The notes under the pieces are model-generated. The model was given only the letters and a program-made list of their open reading frames with translations. It searched no databases and was not told the DNA's origin. Made by a program: the position numbers and the translations under genes. Shown here piece by piece: positions 48,560 through 58,171 of a stretch of DNA of 58,186 nucleotides. Source of the DNA: an uncultured Bradyrhizobium sp. (GTDB lineage: Bacteria; Pseudomonadota; Alphaproteobacteria; Rhizobiales; Xanthobacteraceae); NCBI RefSeq assembly GCF_936928535.1, contig NZ_CAKZHY010000021.1:1-58186 (forward strand). The letters run 5' to 3'. Numbering within the stretch: position 1 is the first letter of the stretch; each line of letters starts with the position of its first letter.

Positions 48560-49396
48560 CTATTCGGACGCCTGTTTGGCGCCCCTGACGCCTTGGGCCA
48601 GGGCTGCGGTCAGCTCGGCCACTGCGTTAACGGTTTTGGCAGTCGCTCGCCCCTCGGCATCGAGGCTGTTCTTGAGCGCATCGACCAGCGCGGTGCCGAC
48701 CACCGAACCATTGGCCTTCTCGGCAATGGCGCGCGCCGCCTCCGGGGTGCGGATGCCGAAACCAACGCAGATCGGCAGCTTGGTATGCCGCTTGATGCGC
48801 GCGACGGCTTCACCGACGGCATTCGCGTCCGCGGCCGCCGCACCGGTGATGCCGGCGATCGAGACGTAATAGACAAAGCCCGACGTGTTCGTCAGCACCG
48901 CGGGCAGGCGTTTGTCGTCGGTGGTCGGCGTTGCCAGGCGAATGAAGTTCAGGCCCGCCTTCAGCGCGGGAATGCAGAGCTCGTCGTCCTCCTCCGGCGG
49001 CAAATCGACGATGATGAGGCCGTCGACACCTGATGTCCTGGCATCAGCCAGGAACTTGTCGACGCCGTAGATGTAGATCGGATTGTAATAGCCCATCAGC
49101 ACGAGCGGTGTGACGTTGTCGTCCTTGCGGAAGTCGCGCACCAGCTGCAGCGTCTTCTTCAGGGTCATGCCACCCTTGAGCGCGCGCAGACCTGCCGCCT
49201 GGATCGAGGGACCGTCCGCCATCGGATCGGTGAAGGGAATGCCGAGCTCGATGACGTCGGAGCCTGCCTTGGGCAGCGCCTTGACGATCTCGAGCGATGT
49301 CGTGAGATCGGGATCGCCGGCCATCACATAGGTGACAAAGGCCGCGCGGCCCTGCTTCTTCAGCTCGGCGAAACGGGTGTCGATACGCGTGGTCAC
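48560..49396 (-). CDS. trpA: Tryptophan synthase alpha subunit
   Basis: TrpA cleaves indole-3-glycerol phosphate to indole and GAP. The 278-residue TIM-barrel product has [11 protein letters not shown], the catalytic Glu in [16 protein letters not shown] with its Asp later, [27 protein letters not shown] and FGIRTPE. Its ATG overlaps the trpB stop by 4 bp. The spacing trpF-trpB-trpA is fully overlapping. Confidence 0.97.
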   Translation of the reverse strand: MTTRIDTRFAELKKQGRAAFVTYVMAGDPDLTTSLEIVKALPKAGSDVIELGIPFTDPMADGPSIQAAGLRALKGGMTLKKTLQLVRDFRKDDNVTPLVLMGYYNPIYIYGVDKFLADARTSGVDGLIIVDLPPEEDDELCIPALKAGLNFIRLATPTTDDKRLPAVLTNTSGFVYYVSIAGITGAAAADANAVGEAVARIKRHTKLPICVGFGIRTPEAARAIAEKANGSVVGTALVDALKNSLDAEGRATAKTVNAVAELTAALAQGVRGAKQASE

Positions 49397-50610
49397 TTGG
49401 TCTTGCCCTTCAGGATGTCGCCGACCTGCGGGACGTCCTTGTCGCCGCGGCCGGAGAGATTGACGACCATCAGGTGGTCTTTCGGCCGCTTCGGCGCGAG
49501 CTCCATCACCTTGGCGATGGCGTGCGCGGGCTCGAGCGCGGGGATGATGCCTTCGAGCTTCGAGAGCAGCTGGAACGCGGCGAGCGCCTCGTCATCGGTC
49601 GCGGAGAGATAGACGACGCGGCCGACCTCGTGCAGCCAGGAATGCTCGGGGCCGATGCCGGGATAGTCGAGGCCGGCCGAGATCGAATGCGCGTCCTGGA
49701 TCTGGCCGTCGGCATCCATCAAGAGGTAGGTACGGTTACCATGGAGCACGCCGGGACGGCCGCCCGCGATCGACGCCGCATGCAGCTGCGTGAGGCCGTG
49801 GCCCGCCGCTTCGACGCCGAAGATCTCGACGGAGGGATCGTCGAGGAAAGGATGGAACAGGCCCATCGCATTCGAGCCGCCGCCGATGCAGGCAACCAGC
49901 GAGTCCGGCAGGCGTCCCTCGACCTCCTGCATCTGCGCCTTGGTCTCATTGCCAATGATCGACTGGAAGTCGCGCACCAGCGTCGGATAGGGATGCGGGC
50001 CTGCCACCGTGCCGATGCAATAGAAGGTATTGTGCACGTTGGTGACCCAGTCGCGCAGCGCCTCGTTCATGGCATCCTTGAGCGTGCGCGTGCCCGACTG
50101 CACCGGCATCACCTTGGCGCCCAGCATCTCCATGCGGATCACGTTGGGCTGCTGCCGCTCGACGTCGACGGCGCCCATATAGACCACGCATTCCAGGCCG
50201 AAGCGCGCGCACAGCGTCGCGGTGGCGACACCGTGCTGGCCGGCGCCTGTTTCGGCGATGATCCGCTTCTTGCCCATGCGCCGCGCCAGCATGATCTGGC
50301 CGAGCACGTTGTTCACCTTGTGCGAACCGGTGTGGTTGAGCTCTTCGCGCTTGAGATAAATCTTGGCGCCGCCGAGATGCTCGGTCAGCCGCTCGGCGAA
50401 ATAGAGCGGCGAGGGTCGGCCGACATAGTTCTTCAGGTAGCCGTTCATCTCGGCCTGGAACGCCGGATCGGCCTTGGCCGCGGTGTAGGCCTTCTCCAGG
50501 TCGAGGATCAGCGGCATCAGGGTTTCGGCGACGAAGCGTCCGCCGAAGATGCCGAAATGGCCACGCTCGTCGGGCCCGCTGCGGTAGGAATTTGGTTTGG
50601 CGATGTTCAT
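49393..50610 (-). CDS. trpB: Tryptophan synthase beta subunit
   Basis: TrpB joins indole and serine with PLP. The 405-residue product has the PLP Lys in [28 protein letters not shown], and the phosphate-binding [13 protein letters not shown]. It overlaps trpF upstream and trpA downstream by 4 bp each. trpE, trpD and trpC are not in this window, as expected for the split rhizobial trp arrangement. Confidence 0.98.
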   Translation of the reverse strand: MNIAKPNSYRSGPDERGHFGIFGGRFVAETLMPLILDLEKAYTAAKADPAFQAEMNGYLKNYVGRPSPLYFAERLTEHLGGAKIYLKREELNHTGSHKVNNVLGQIMLARRMGKKRIIAETGAGQHGVATATLCARFGLECVVYMGAVDVERQQPNVIRMEMLGAKVMPVQSGTRTLKDAMNEALRDWVTNVHNTFYCIGTVAGPHPYPTLVRDFQSIIGNETKAQMQEVEGRLPDSLVACIGGGSNAMGLFHPFLDDPSVEIFGVEAAGHGLTQLHAASIAGGRPGVLHGNRTYLLMDADGQIQDAHSISAGLDYPGIGPEHSWLHEVGRVVYLSATDDEALAAFQLLSKLEGIIPALEPAHAIAKVMELAPKRPKDHLMVVNLSGRGDKDVPQVGDILKGKTK

Positions 50611-51266
50611 CGAACGCTCAACTCTTGAGTGGCGCGCGCGGCGCGAATGAAGGCCTTGATCATGTCCGGATCTTTCACGCCGGGAGCGCTCTCGACACCG
50701 GAGGACACGTCGACGCCACCAGCGCCGGTGACGCGGAGGGCCTCGGCGAGGTTTTGCACATCGAGGCCGCCCGAAACCATATACGGGAGATCGAGCACCA
50801 GGTTTTCCAGCAGGTGCCAGTCGAACGGCGCACCGAGGCCGCCGGGGCGGGTCGCATCCTTGGGCGCACGCGCATCGAACAGGATGCGGTCGGCGATCGC
50901 GGCATAACCGGGCAGCACCGCGAGATCGGCTGCGGTCGCGACCGGCACCGCCTTCATCACCGGACGGCCGAATTTCTGCTTGATGTCGCGCAAGCGCGCC
51001 ACGCTTTCCTGGCCGTGGAGCTGGAAGATGTCGGGCGACAGCGCGTCCATGATGTTGTCGAGCGTCGCATCGTCGGCATCGACCGTGAGCGCCACCTTCA
51101 GCGCGCGCTGCTTCACCTGCCGGCCGAGCTCGCGCCCGGTCTCCAGCGAGACGTGCCGGGGCGAGGGCGGAAAGAACACGAACCCGACCATGTCGGCGCC
51201 CGCATCGAGCGCCGTTTGGAGCGTCTCGGGCGTGGACAGGCCGCAGATTTTGACGAGCAGGGACAT
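50607..51266 (-). CDS. trpF: Phosphoribosylanthranilate isomerase
   Basis: TrpF performs the Amadori isomerisation of N-phosphoribosylanthranilate. The 219-residue product begins with [35 protein letters not shown] (catalytic Cys of KICG), and has the Asp of ILFDARA and the phosphate-binding [15 protein letters not shown]. First in trpF-trpB-trpA, with the usual lapA gene upstream. Confidence 0.97.
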   Translation of the reverse strand: MSLLVKICGLSTPETLQTALDAGADMVGFVFFPPSPRHVSLETGRELGRQVKQRALKVALTVDADDATLDNIMDALSPDIFQLHGQESVARLRDIKQKFGRPVMKAVPVATAADLAVLPGYAAIADRILFDARAPKDATRPGGLGAPFDWHLLENLVLDLPYMVSGGLDVQNLAEALRVTGAGGVDVSSGVESAPGVKDPDMIKAFIRAARATQELSVR

Positions 51267-51331
51267 GGTCTCAAAGCAAAAGGAGGCCGCAAGTGGCGGC
51301 CGGGAAACGGGCTTTTCGGTCGGGGCCGCTT

Positions 51332-51724
51332 CTACAACGTCGCGCGCTGCTTGTCTCGCCCGACGGGCCCATAAAGACCCACCCCTGAGGGCACCGGGAG
51401 GCGCTGGGCCTCGGGCCTGGCTGCGGCCGTCTGGGCCCGCAGGCCGGCCAATTCGACCTGGGCGGCTCGGGCATCCGCCTCATGCCGGCGTGCGGAGCGG
51501 CGCCAGTGCCGCTGGCCGAACCAGACGGCGCAGCCGCCGACCACGACGCCCAGGGCAGCCACCAGGATCAGGAGCAGGAACAACGGCATCGTGCGCGACA
51601 AGGCCGGATCGTTCGCCATGAAGGGATCGAACGAGACCGTGACGTCATGGCGGTTGGCGACCGCAAAGGTCACCAGGATCACGGCCAGGGGAATCAAGAT
51701 CAGCGCGGTCAGGAATTTTCGCAT
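51332..51724 (-). CDS. LapA (DUF1049) domain membrane protein
   Basis: A 130-residue inner-membrane protein with two hydrophobic helices (about 5-23 and 47-68). The family pattern NRHDVTVSFDPF lies between them. A polar, Ala-rich helix continues into the cytoplasm. Related to LapA of the LPS assembly-protein A domain family. In alphaproteobacteria it commonly sits between ihfB and trpF, as here; the role is not established. Confidence 0.85.
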   Translation of the reverse strand: MRKFLTALILIPLAVILVTFAVANRHDVTVSFDPFMANDPALSRTMPLFLLLILVAALGVVVGGCAVWFGQRHWRRSARRHEADARAAQVELAGLRAQTAAARPEAQRLPVPSGVGLYGPVGRDKQRATL

Positions 51725-51791
51725 CGCGATCGCTCGTCTTGAATCACGCTCGCGGCCGCATCATGCGGCCATTCAGTTAAGCCCGGACGAC

Positions 51792-52097
51792 TTAATCGGG
51801 CGCGCCGGGATCCGGATGATCGCGGTTGAGCCGCTCGCGCATTTCCTTGCCGGTCTTGAAGAACGGAACGCTCTTCTGATCGACGGGGACATGGGCGCCG
51901 GTGCGCGGATTGCGCCCTGCGCGCGCAGGGCGATGCTTGACCGAGAAAGCACCGAAGCCGCGCAGCTCGACGCGGTCACCGCGTGCGAGGGCCGCTACGA
52001 TCTCTTCGAGAATCGCATTCACAATGTTCTCGACATCCCGCTGGTACAGATGCGGGTTGTGCTCGGCGATACGCTGAACAAGTTCGGATTTGATCAT
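51792..52097 (-). CDS. ihfB: Integration host factor subunit beta
   Basis: A 101-residue DNA-bending HU/IHF protein. The start [33 protein letters not shown] and the beta-arm motif [17 protein letters not shown] (with the conserved Pro) match IhfB. Heterodimers with IhfA support recombination and sigma54 promoters. It lies between sppA and lapA on the same strand. Confidence 0.96.
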   Translation of the reverse strand: MIKSELVQRIAEHNPHLYQRDVENIVNAILEEIVAALARGDRVELRGFGAFSVKHRPARAGRNPRTGAHVPVDQKSVPFFKTGKEMRERLNRDHPDPGAPD

Positions 52098-52279
52098 CGA
52101 GAGATAGGACCCGGAAGCGTGCGGATGACCATTTCCGTGAAAATGCCTTGATCTGTCAAGACGCTAAATGAACGCCAGGCGTTGTGAAAATGCGTGACAT
52201 TTGCCGAAAAAGCGGGCTGCAAGGCTACCCGCCAGACGGGAAAAAGGTCTGGGGCTCGCGTGGTTCCGTCAGTTTCCCG

Positions 52280-53260
52280 TCAATTCGACGCAGCCGGCTG
52301 CCACAGGGCCAGCATGCCGTCCAACCCGGCACGATCGACCGCCTGCGCCACGCCAGTTTGCTCGATTTGATGCGCAATCGCGCTGAATCCAAGCGCTTCC
52401 AGCGTCACTGAGGCCGCCGTCTTGAGGAATGTCAGATCGCCGAAGCGAGGCTCGAGCTTGTAATCGCGTACCGAAAGACCCTTCTTGACGCCCTTCTGTT
52501 CCTCGAGCCAGGCGACCGCGGTCTTCTCGTCGCCGAGCTGATCGATCAGCTTGAGGTCGATCGCCTGCCGGCCGGTGAAGACGCGACCATCGACGACTTT
52601 TTCCAGCTGCGTGTCATCCATGCCACGCCGCTGCTTCACCAGATCCTTGAACCAGGCATAGGAATCCTTCACCAGCGCATCCAGCGCGGCGCGCGCTTCC
52701 GGGCTGGTCGGCTCAAAACCGTTGGGCGCGGCCTTGAGCGGCGTGGATTTGACCTCCTCGACCTTGACGCCGATGGTCTTCAAGAGCTCGCTGAAGTTCG
52801 GAAACTGGAATAGCACGCCGATCGAACCGACCAGCGAGCTCTGCTGGGCGATGATGTGGTCGCTGGCGATCGCGGTGATGTAGCCGCCGGATGCCGCAAG
52901 GCCTTCGACCACGACGACCAGCGGCTTCTTCGCCTTCAGCCGCGTCAAGGAATCATAGAGCTGCTCGGAGCCGGCGGTGGTGCCGCCGGGCGAGTTGACG
53001 TGAACGATCACGGCGGCGGCCTGCGAATTCTCCAGCCGCTCCAGCGCCCGCGTGCGCTCGGAATCGCTGCGGATCAGGCCGTCGATCTCGACACGCGCGA
53101 TGGAGCCTGCAGAGACGAAGCTGCCGCGCGCGCCTGGCGTCGCGATCAGCGCAAAGCCCGCGATCGCGGCGATCGCGATCAGCGCGGCCATCACGCGCCA
53201 GAACGTCAGCTTGCGGCGGATCCTGCGGCGATCGACGATGATGTCCGAATCGAGCGACAT
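52280..53260 (-). CDS. sppA: Signal peptide peptidase SppA (short form)
   Basis: SppA is a membrane serine peptidase that degrades signal peptides after release. The 326-residue product has an N-terminal transmembrane anchor (about 20-42). The nucleophile is Ser124 in GLAASGGYITA and the general base is Lys176 in STPLKAAPNGFE, 52 residues apart as in Bacillus SppA (Ser147 and Lys199). It is half the length of E. coli SppA, and so of the single-domain kind. It lies between rpsA and ihfB. Confidence 0.93.
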   Translation of the reverse strand: MSLDSDIIVDRRRIRRKLTFWRVMAALIAIAAIAGFALIATPGARGSFVSAGSIARVEIDGLIRSDSERTRALERLENSQAAAVIVHVNSPGGTTAGSEQLYDSLTRLKAKKPLVVVVEGLAASGGYITAIASDHIIAQQSSLVGSIGVLFQFPNFSELLKTIGVKVEEVKSTPLKAAPNGFEPTSPEARAALDALVKDSYAWFKDLVKQRRGMDDTQLEKVVDGRVFTGRQAIDLKLIDQLGDEKTAVAWLEEQKGVKKGLSVRDYKLEPRFGDLTFLKTAASVTLEALGFSAIAHQIEQTGVAQAVDRAGLDGMLALWQPAASN

Positions 53261-53399
53261 CGAGATATCTCCAAATGAAAGGCCGCGGGCGTTTTGCCGT
53301 CACACGTAACTATCGGCTTGTTGGGATACATCAATTGCGGCGCAATTTGAAGAAAACAAGGCTGTGAACGGGGGTAGGCCGGGACGGCGGCGGAGAAAC

Positions 53400-53429
53400 A
53401 AAAAAAGCCCCGGCCGGAGCCGGGGCTTT
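53400..53429 (-). terminator. Intrinsic terminator after rpsA
   Basis: On the minus strand, AAAGCCCCGGC and its partner (53404-53414 with 53419-53429) form a perfect 11-bp stem with a 4-nt loop, followed by a run of T's (53400-53406 region). It lies about 40 nt after the rpsA stop. Confidence 0.9.
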
Positions 53430-53448
53430 GATGTCTGACGAACCCGTG

Positions 53449-53477
53449 GGGTTCGCTTACTTAGGGTTCGCTTACTT
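53449..53477. repeat. Tandem 14-nt repeat containing the rpsA stop codon
   Basis: GGGTTCGCTTACTT occurs at 53449-53462 and at 53464-53477, 15 nt apart. On the minus strand each copy carries an in-frame AAG-TAA, so the rpsA stop region appears duplicated; the second TAA is silent after the first. Confidence 0.7.
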
Positions 53478-55178
53478 GCTGTCGCGATTCTTGAGCGCGG
53501 TGCCCAGGATGTCGCCGAGCGTCGCACCCGAATCCGAGGAGCCGTACTGCGCGATGGCTTCCTTCTCTTCGGCGACTTCGAGCGCCTTGATCGACACCTG
53601 GACCTTGCGGGCCTTCTTGTCGAACTGGATCACGCGGGCATCGACCTTCTCGCCGACGGCGAAGCGTTCGGCACGCTGGTCGTTGCGGTCACGCGCGAGC
53701 TCCGAGCGCTTGATGAAGGTCGAGAAGTCGGTCCCGGCGATCTTCACCTCGATACCGCTTTCCTTCACTTCGAGCACTTCGCAGGTCACGACCGCGCCCT
53801 TCTTGACATCGCCCGGCTCGGCGAACGGGTCGCCTTCGAGCTGCTTGATGCCGAGCGAGATACGCTCCTTCTCGACGTCCACATCGAGCACCACGGCCTT
53901 CACCATGTCGCCCTTCTTGTAGTTGTCGATCACCTGCTCGCCCGGAAGCTTCCAGTCGAGGTCGGAGAGATGGACCATGCCGTCGACGTCGCCCTCGAGG
54001 CCCAGGAACAGACCGAACTCGGTCTTGTTCTTGACTTCGCCCTCGACCACCGAACCGGTCGGGTGACCTTCGACGAAGACCTCCCACGGGTTGCGCATGG
54101 TCTGCTTGAGGCCGAGCGAGATGCGGCGCTTGACGGAATCGACTTCCAGCACCTGCACATCGACTTCCTGCGAGGTCGACACGATCTTGCCGGGGTGCAT
54201 GTTCTTCTTGGTCCACGACATCTCGGAGACGTGGATCAGGCCTTCGATGCCCGGCTCGAGCTCGACGAACGCACCGTAGTCGGTGATGTTGGTGACACGG
54301 CCGGTGAAGCGGGCACCCAGCGGGTACTTGGCTTCGATGCCCTGCCACGGATCGTCCAGCAGCTGCTTCATGCCCAGCGAGATGCGGTGCGTCTCGTGGT
54401 TGATCTTGATGATCTTGACCTTCACGGTCTGGCCGATCGAGAGCACCTCGGTCGGGTGGTTGACGCGGCGCCACGCGATGTCGGTGACGTGCAGCAGGCC
54501 GTCGATGCCGCCGAGGTCAACGAACGCACCGTAATCGGTAATGTTCTTGACCACGCCGTCGATGACCTGACCCTCTTCGAGGTTCTGCACCAGCTCCTGG
54601 CGCTGCTCGGCGCGGGTCTCTTCGAGAACCGTGCGGCGAGACACGACGATGTTGCCGCGGCGGCGGTCCATCTTGAGGATCTGGAACGGCTGCGCGTTGT
54701 TCATCAGCGGCGCAACGTCGCGGATCGGACGGATGTCGACCTGCGAACGCGGCAGGAAGGCAACGGCACCGTCGAGGTCGACGGTGAAGCCGCCCTTGAC
54801 CTGGTTGAAGATGACGCCCGTGACCTTCTCGTTGTTCTGGAACGCCTTCTCCAGCTTGCCCCAGCTCTCTTCGCGGCGCGCCTTGTCGCGCGACAGCACA
54901 GCTTCGCCGAGGGCGTTTTCGATGCGATCGAGGAACACTTCGACCTCGTCGCCAACCTTGATCTCGCTCTCACGGCCGGGGCCGGAAAATTCGCGCAGCG
55001 CAACGCGGCCTTCGGTCTTCAGGCCGACGTCGATGACGGCCATGTCCTTTTCAATTGCAACCACCTTGCCCTTGACGACCGAGCTCTCCTGCAGGTTGCC
55101 ACCTGCGAAGGACTCGTCGAGCATCGCGGCGAAATCGTCACGCGACGGGCTATAGGTATCAGCGGAAGTCGAAGCCAT
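53472..55178 (-). CDS. rpsA: 30S ribosomal protein S1
   Basis: S1 binds the 5' region of mRNAs to start translation on the 30S subunit. The 568-residue product has six S1 repeats, with the typical segments DITDYGAFVDLGGIDGLLHVTD and NITDYGAFVELEPGIEGLIHVSE in repeats 3 and 4. The frame is open to 55256, but the ATG at 55178, preceded by GGAGAA, gives MASTSADTYSPSRDD. It lies between cmk and sppA, the usual alphaproteobacterial order. Confidence 0.97.
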   Translation of the reverse strand: MASTSADTYSPSRDDFAAMLDESFAGGNLQESSVVKGKVVAIEKDMAVIDVGLKTEGRVALREFSGPGRESEIKVGDEVEVFLDRIENALGEAVLSRDKARREESWGKLEKAFQNNEKVTGVIFNQVKGGFTVDLDGAVAFLPRSQVDIRPIRDVAPLMNNAQPFQILKMDRRRGNIVVSRRTVLEETRAEQRQELVQNLEEGQVIDGVVKNITDYGAFVDLGGIDGLLHVTDIAWRRVNHPTEVLSIGQTVKVKIIKINHETHRISLGMKQLLDDPWQGIEAKYPLGARFTGRVTNITDYGAFVELEPGIEGLIHVSEMSWTKKNMHPGKIVSTSQEVDVQVLEVDSVKRRISLGLKQTMRNPWEVFVEGHPTGSVVEGEVKNKTEFGLFLGLEGDVDGMVHLSDLDWKLPGEQVIDNYKKGDMVKAVVLDVDVEKERISLGIKQLEGDPFAEPGDVKKGAVVTCEVLEVKESGIEVKIAGTDFSTFIKRSELARDRNDQRAERFAVGEKVDARVIQFDKKARKVQVSIKALEVAEEKEAIAQYGSSDSGATLGDILGTALKNRDSK

Positions 55179-55444
55179 TTGTTCTCCAGTTGCGGATGTC
55201 TTGCCGGCCGTTGGGTTCAAGGGCGTATCGCGCGCGCAGTGTCGGAAGGCCCGCAAGACCTTCGAGCGACCGCTCGTTGCTTCGGCTCGGCGCCGAAACA
55301 GCGGAAGCGGGCCGGCAGGGCCCGCGCGTTCGATACGTGGAAATCGTTATGTCCGGAGCCTGGATCGCGTCGGTCCCCAACAGGGACCGAGAGTATCGAC
55401 CTCAAAGAGCGGGAGCGGGCGCTTCCTCCAATGACGGCTGCGGC
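55179..55444 (-). promoter_or_regulatory. rpsA leader region
   Basis: A 266-bp gap between cmk and rpsA, on the strand that reads rpsA. One clear stem is TCGGTCCC (55370-55377) with GGGACCGA (55383-55390) around a 5-nt loop. S1 autoregulates through its leader in E. coli; whether this one does so is not visible here. Its own promoter is likely, given the gap. No gene is supported. Confidence 0.45.
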
Positions 55445-56083
55445 TTAACCCCGCGACCGGCCCGCTCGGACGGCCTCGATAATGTCGATGGCGGCCCGGA
55501 CGCCGCCTTCTATATCCAGTTGGGAGTTATCTAGCAAGTAAGCATCCCGGGCCGGTTTTAACGGCGCGATCGGCCGGTTCTTGTCCCGTTCGTCGCGCCG
55601 GATGATGTCGGCCAGCACCGCCGCCTCATCCGCCTCCTCGCCCCTCGCGCGCGCCTCCACGGTGCGGCGGTGGGCACGGACCTTGGGGTCCGCCACGACG
55701 AAGATCTTCACGTCGGCATGCGGGCAGATCACGGTTCCAATGTCACGTCCATCCAGCACCGCGCCGGGCGGGTCGGCGGCGAATTGTCGCTGGAAATTGA
55801 GCAGAACCTCGCGGACTCCAGGGATCGCCGAAACGATCGAGGCGCCCTCGCCGGCCTCCTGGGTCTTCAGCGCGGGGTTGCCGAACTTCTCGGGATCAAG
55901 TTCCTGCGCCGCCGCGACCGCGGCGGCCTCGTCGCGGAGATCATGTCCGGACTGCATCAGGGCGTAGGCGACCGCGCGATAGATCACGCCGGTATCGAGA
56001 TGACGATAACCATAGTGATGGGCGAGGCGCTTGCCGAGCGTGCCTTTGCCCGAAGCTGCGGGTCCGTCGATAGCGATAATCAT
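55445..56083 (-). CDS. cmk: Cytidylate kinase
   Basis: Cmk phosphorylates CMP and dCMP. The 212-residue product has the P-loop [53 protein letters not shown] and the RRDERDKNR segment. Its ATG overlaps the aroA stop by 4 bp (56080-56083), so the two are coupled. aroA-cmk-rpsA is a conserved arrangement. Confidence 0.97.
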   Translation of the reverse strand: MIIAIDGPAASGKGTLGKRLAHHYGYRHLDTGVIYRAVAYALMQSGHDLRDEAAAVAAAQELDPEKFGNPALKTQEAGEGASIVSAIPGVREVLLNFQRQFAADPPGAVLDGRDIGTVICPHADVKIFVVADPKVRAHRRTVEARARGEEADEAAVLADIIRRDERDKNRPIAPLKPARDAYLLDNSQLDIEGGVRAAIDIIEAVRAGRSRG

Positions 56084-57417
56084 GAAAACTCGGCCCCAAG
56101 CGAACGCATCATCGGGATGAAGTCAGGGAAACTGGTGGCGATGAAGGCGGTGTCATCGACCGTCACCGGCTGGTCGGAGGCGCAGCCCATCACCAGCGCG
56201 GACATCGCGATGCGATGGTCCATATGGGTGGCGACAGTGCCGCCGCCGGGCACATGGCCGCGCCCCTCGACGATCAGATCATCGCCGGAGACCGTGACCT
56301 TGACGCCGTTGACGCGAAGCATCGCGGCGGTCGCCTCGAGCCGGTCGGATTCCTTGACGCGCAGCTCCTGCAGGCCGCGCATGATGGTCGTGCCCTCGGC
56401 GAACGACGCCGCCACGGCGAGCACCAGATATTCATCGATCATCGAGGGCGCGCGCTCCGGCGGCACCTCGACGCCGCGCAGCTTCGAGGCGCGCACGCGC
56501 AGGCGCGCCATCGGCTCGCCGGCATCGCCGCGGACTTCGCTTTCCTCGATGGACCCGCCCATTTCGCGCAACGTCGTGAACAGGCCGGTGCGCAACGGAT
56601 TGGTCATCACGTCAGACAGAACGATGTCGGAGCCTTCGACGATCAGCGCCGCGACGATGGGAAATGCCGCCGAAGAAGGATCCGCGGGCACGATGACGGT
56701 GGCGCCATGCAACTCGGGCTGGCCCACCAGTGTGATGCGGCGGCCGTGAGTCCCCTCGGCGACCGAGGCGATCTCGGCGCCAAAATGCTTCAGCATCAGT
56801 TCGGTGTGGTCGCGGCTGGCTTCGTTCTCGATCACGGTGGTCGTGCCCGGCGCGGCGAGACCCGCCAGCAACACCGCCGATTTGATCTGGGCCGAGGCCA
56901 CCGGGGTCTTGTAGGTGATCGGCAGCGGATCGCGCGCGCCCTGGATGGTCAACGGCAGGCGGCCGCCCTCGCCGCCGGAGACGACCTTGGCGCCCATCTT
57001 TTCGAGCGGATCGAGGATCCGGCGCATCGGGCGGCTGCGCAGCGAGGCATCCCCGTCGAAGTCAGCCGAGATCGGGCAGCCGGCGACGGCGCCCATGACC
57101 AACCGGCAGCCGGTGCCGGAATTGCCGAAATCCAGCGCCGCCTTGGGCTGGGCAAAGCCGCCGACACCCACGCCATTCACCTTCCAGGCGAAATCGCCGG
57201 TGCGCTCGACCTTGGCGCCGAGGGCCTGCATGGACTTGGCGGTATTGAGGACATCCTCGCCCTCGAGGAGGCCCGTGATGCGGGTCTCGCCGACCGCCAG
57301 CGCGCCCAGGATGAGGGCACGGTGGGAGATCGACTTGTCCCCGGGCACCCGTACTTTCCCGGTCAGGGGACCGCTTGAGCTCGACTTCAGCGGTGTCGGC
57401 TTGTCGGAATGGGTCAA
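56080..57417 (-). CDS. aroA: EPSP synthase (class II-like scaffold)
   Basis: AroA makes 5-enolpyruvylshikimate-3-phosphate in the shikimate pathway. From TTG 57417, with AAGGA about 7 nt upstream, the product is 445 residues. It closely follows the class II (CP4-like) pattern: [74 protein letters not shown] and [11 protein letters not shown]. At the position of CP4 Ala100 (DFGNAATGCRL) this protein has Gly101 ([10 protein letters not shown]). The frame stays open upstream to 57558, but that part is not conserved. cmk follows. Confidence 0.95.
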   Translation of the reverse strand: MTHSDKPTPLKSSSSGPLTGKVRVPGDKSISHRALILGALAVGETRITGLLEGEDVLNTAKSMQALGAKVERTGDFAWKVNGVGVGGFAQPKAALDFGNSGTGCRLVMGAVAGCPISADFDGDASLRSRPMRRILDPLEKMGAKVVSGGEGGRLPLTIQGARDPLPITYKTPVASAQIKSAVLLAGLAAPGTTTVIENEASRDHTELMLKHFGAEIASVAEGTHGRRITLVGQPELHGATVIVPADPSSAAFPIVAALIVEGSDIVLSDVMTNPLRTGLFTTLREMGGSIEESEVRGDAGEPMARLRVRASKLRGVEVPPERAPSMIDEYLVLAVAASFAEGTTIMRGLQELRVKESDRLEATAAMLRVNGVKVTVSGDDLIVEGRGHVPGGGTVATHMDHRIAMSALVMGCASDQPVTVDDTAFIATSFPDFIPMMRSLGAEFS

Positions 57418-57590
57418 GATTGTGTCCTTGGATGCGCCTTTTGGATGCGCCCTGGAGGCTGGCGGGCACCTACCACATGGTCTCCCCGCCGTCACGAGCA
57501 TGTCTTTCTCTCGTAATGCGCTATTGACAGCGGGCCGCCAACTAGCCAAGTGAAGCACCGCTTTTCAGACATTCCCAGGATTCCTCTGCC
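57418..57590. other. aroA / FYDLN-protein divergent promoter region
   Basis: 173 bp between divergent starts. AAGGA for aroA and AGGA for the plus-strand gene are visible, but I see no distinct operator. Confidence 0.35.
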
Positions 57591-57998
57591 GTGGCCAAGT
57601 CCGAACTCGGAACCAAACGTATTTGCCCGACCACGGGCAAGAAATTCTATGACCTCAACAAGAACCCGGTGATCTCGCCCTACACCGGCGAGGTTGTACC
57701 GATCGCTCCCGTTGCGCCGGCCCGCATGCCTCGTGGTGCCGAAGCTCGCCACGCCGCGGCCGCCGACACCACGCCGGAGCCGGCGGAGGTCGAGGAGGTC
57801 TCGCTCGAGGAGGCCGATGCCGAGGAGAACACCGGCAAGGTCAAGGCCGTCGTGCCCGAATCCGAGGACGATATCGAGGTCGACGAGACTCTCGACGACG
57901 ACGATGATGATGATTCGACCTTCATTGCCGACGAAGAAGAGGGCGATGAGGACGTGACCGACATCATTGGTGATGTCGGAGGCGATGAAGAGACTTGA
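57591..57998 (+). CDS. FYDLN-acid domain protein (TIGR02300 type)
   Basis: A 135-residue protein with a conserved head and an acidic tail. Residues 5-37 hold ELGTKRICPTTGKKFYDLNK and NPVISPYTGEV, the FYDLN block. Relatives have a zinc ribbon here, with two CPxC pairs; this one keeps only Cys12. Residues about 60-135 are strongly acidic (Asp/Glu runs). It starts at GTG 57591, divergent from aroA. The function is unknown. Confidence 0.88.
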   Translation: MAKSELGTKRICPTTGKKFYDLNKNPVISPYTGEVVPIAPVAPARMPRGAEARHAAAADTTPEPAEVEEVSLEEADAEENTGKVKAVVPESEDDIEVDETLDDDDDDDSTFIADEEEGDEDVTDIIGDVGGDEET

Positions 57999-58080
57999 GA
58001 TCAGTCCTGATCTGTGAAAAAGGGTGCACCGCGCGAGTCGGAAGGCTCGCCGGTCGGGAGTGATCCCCCAGGATCATCCC
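57998..58080 (+). other. Two small hairpins between the FYDLN gene and tRNA-Ala
   Basis: AGATCAG (57998-58004) with CTGATCT (58007-58013), then GGGA-G-TGATCC (58056-58066) with GGATCA-TCCC (58071-58080). They may end the upstream transcript or shape the tRNA precursor. Confidence 0.4.
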
Positions 58081-58089
58081 AAGGGTTAA

Positions 58090-58165
<76 letters not shown>

Positions 58166-58171
58166 GCCTTC

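Noticed and set aside
53870..55170. Long open frames antisense to rpsA and many other genes
   Set aside because: They arise from high GC content and third-position bias, have low-complexity composition, and match no recognised family.
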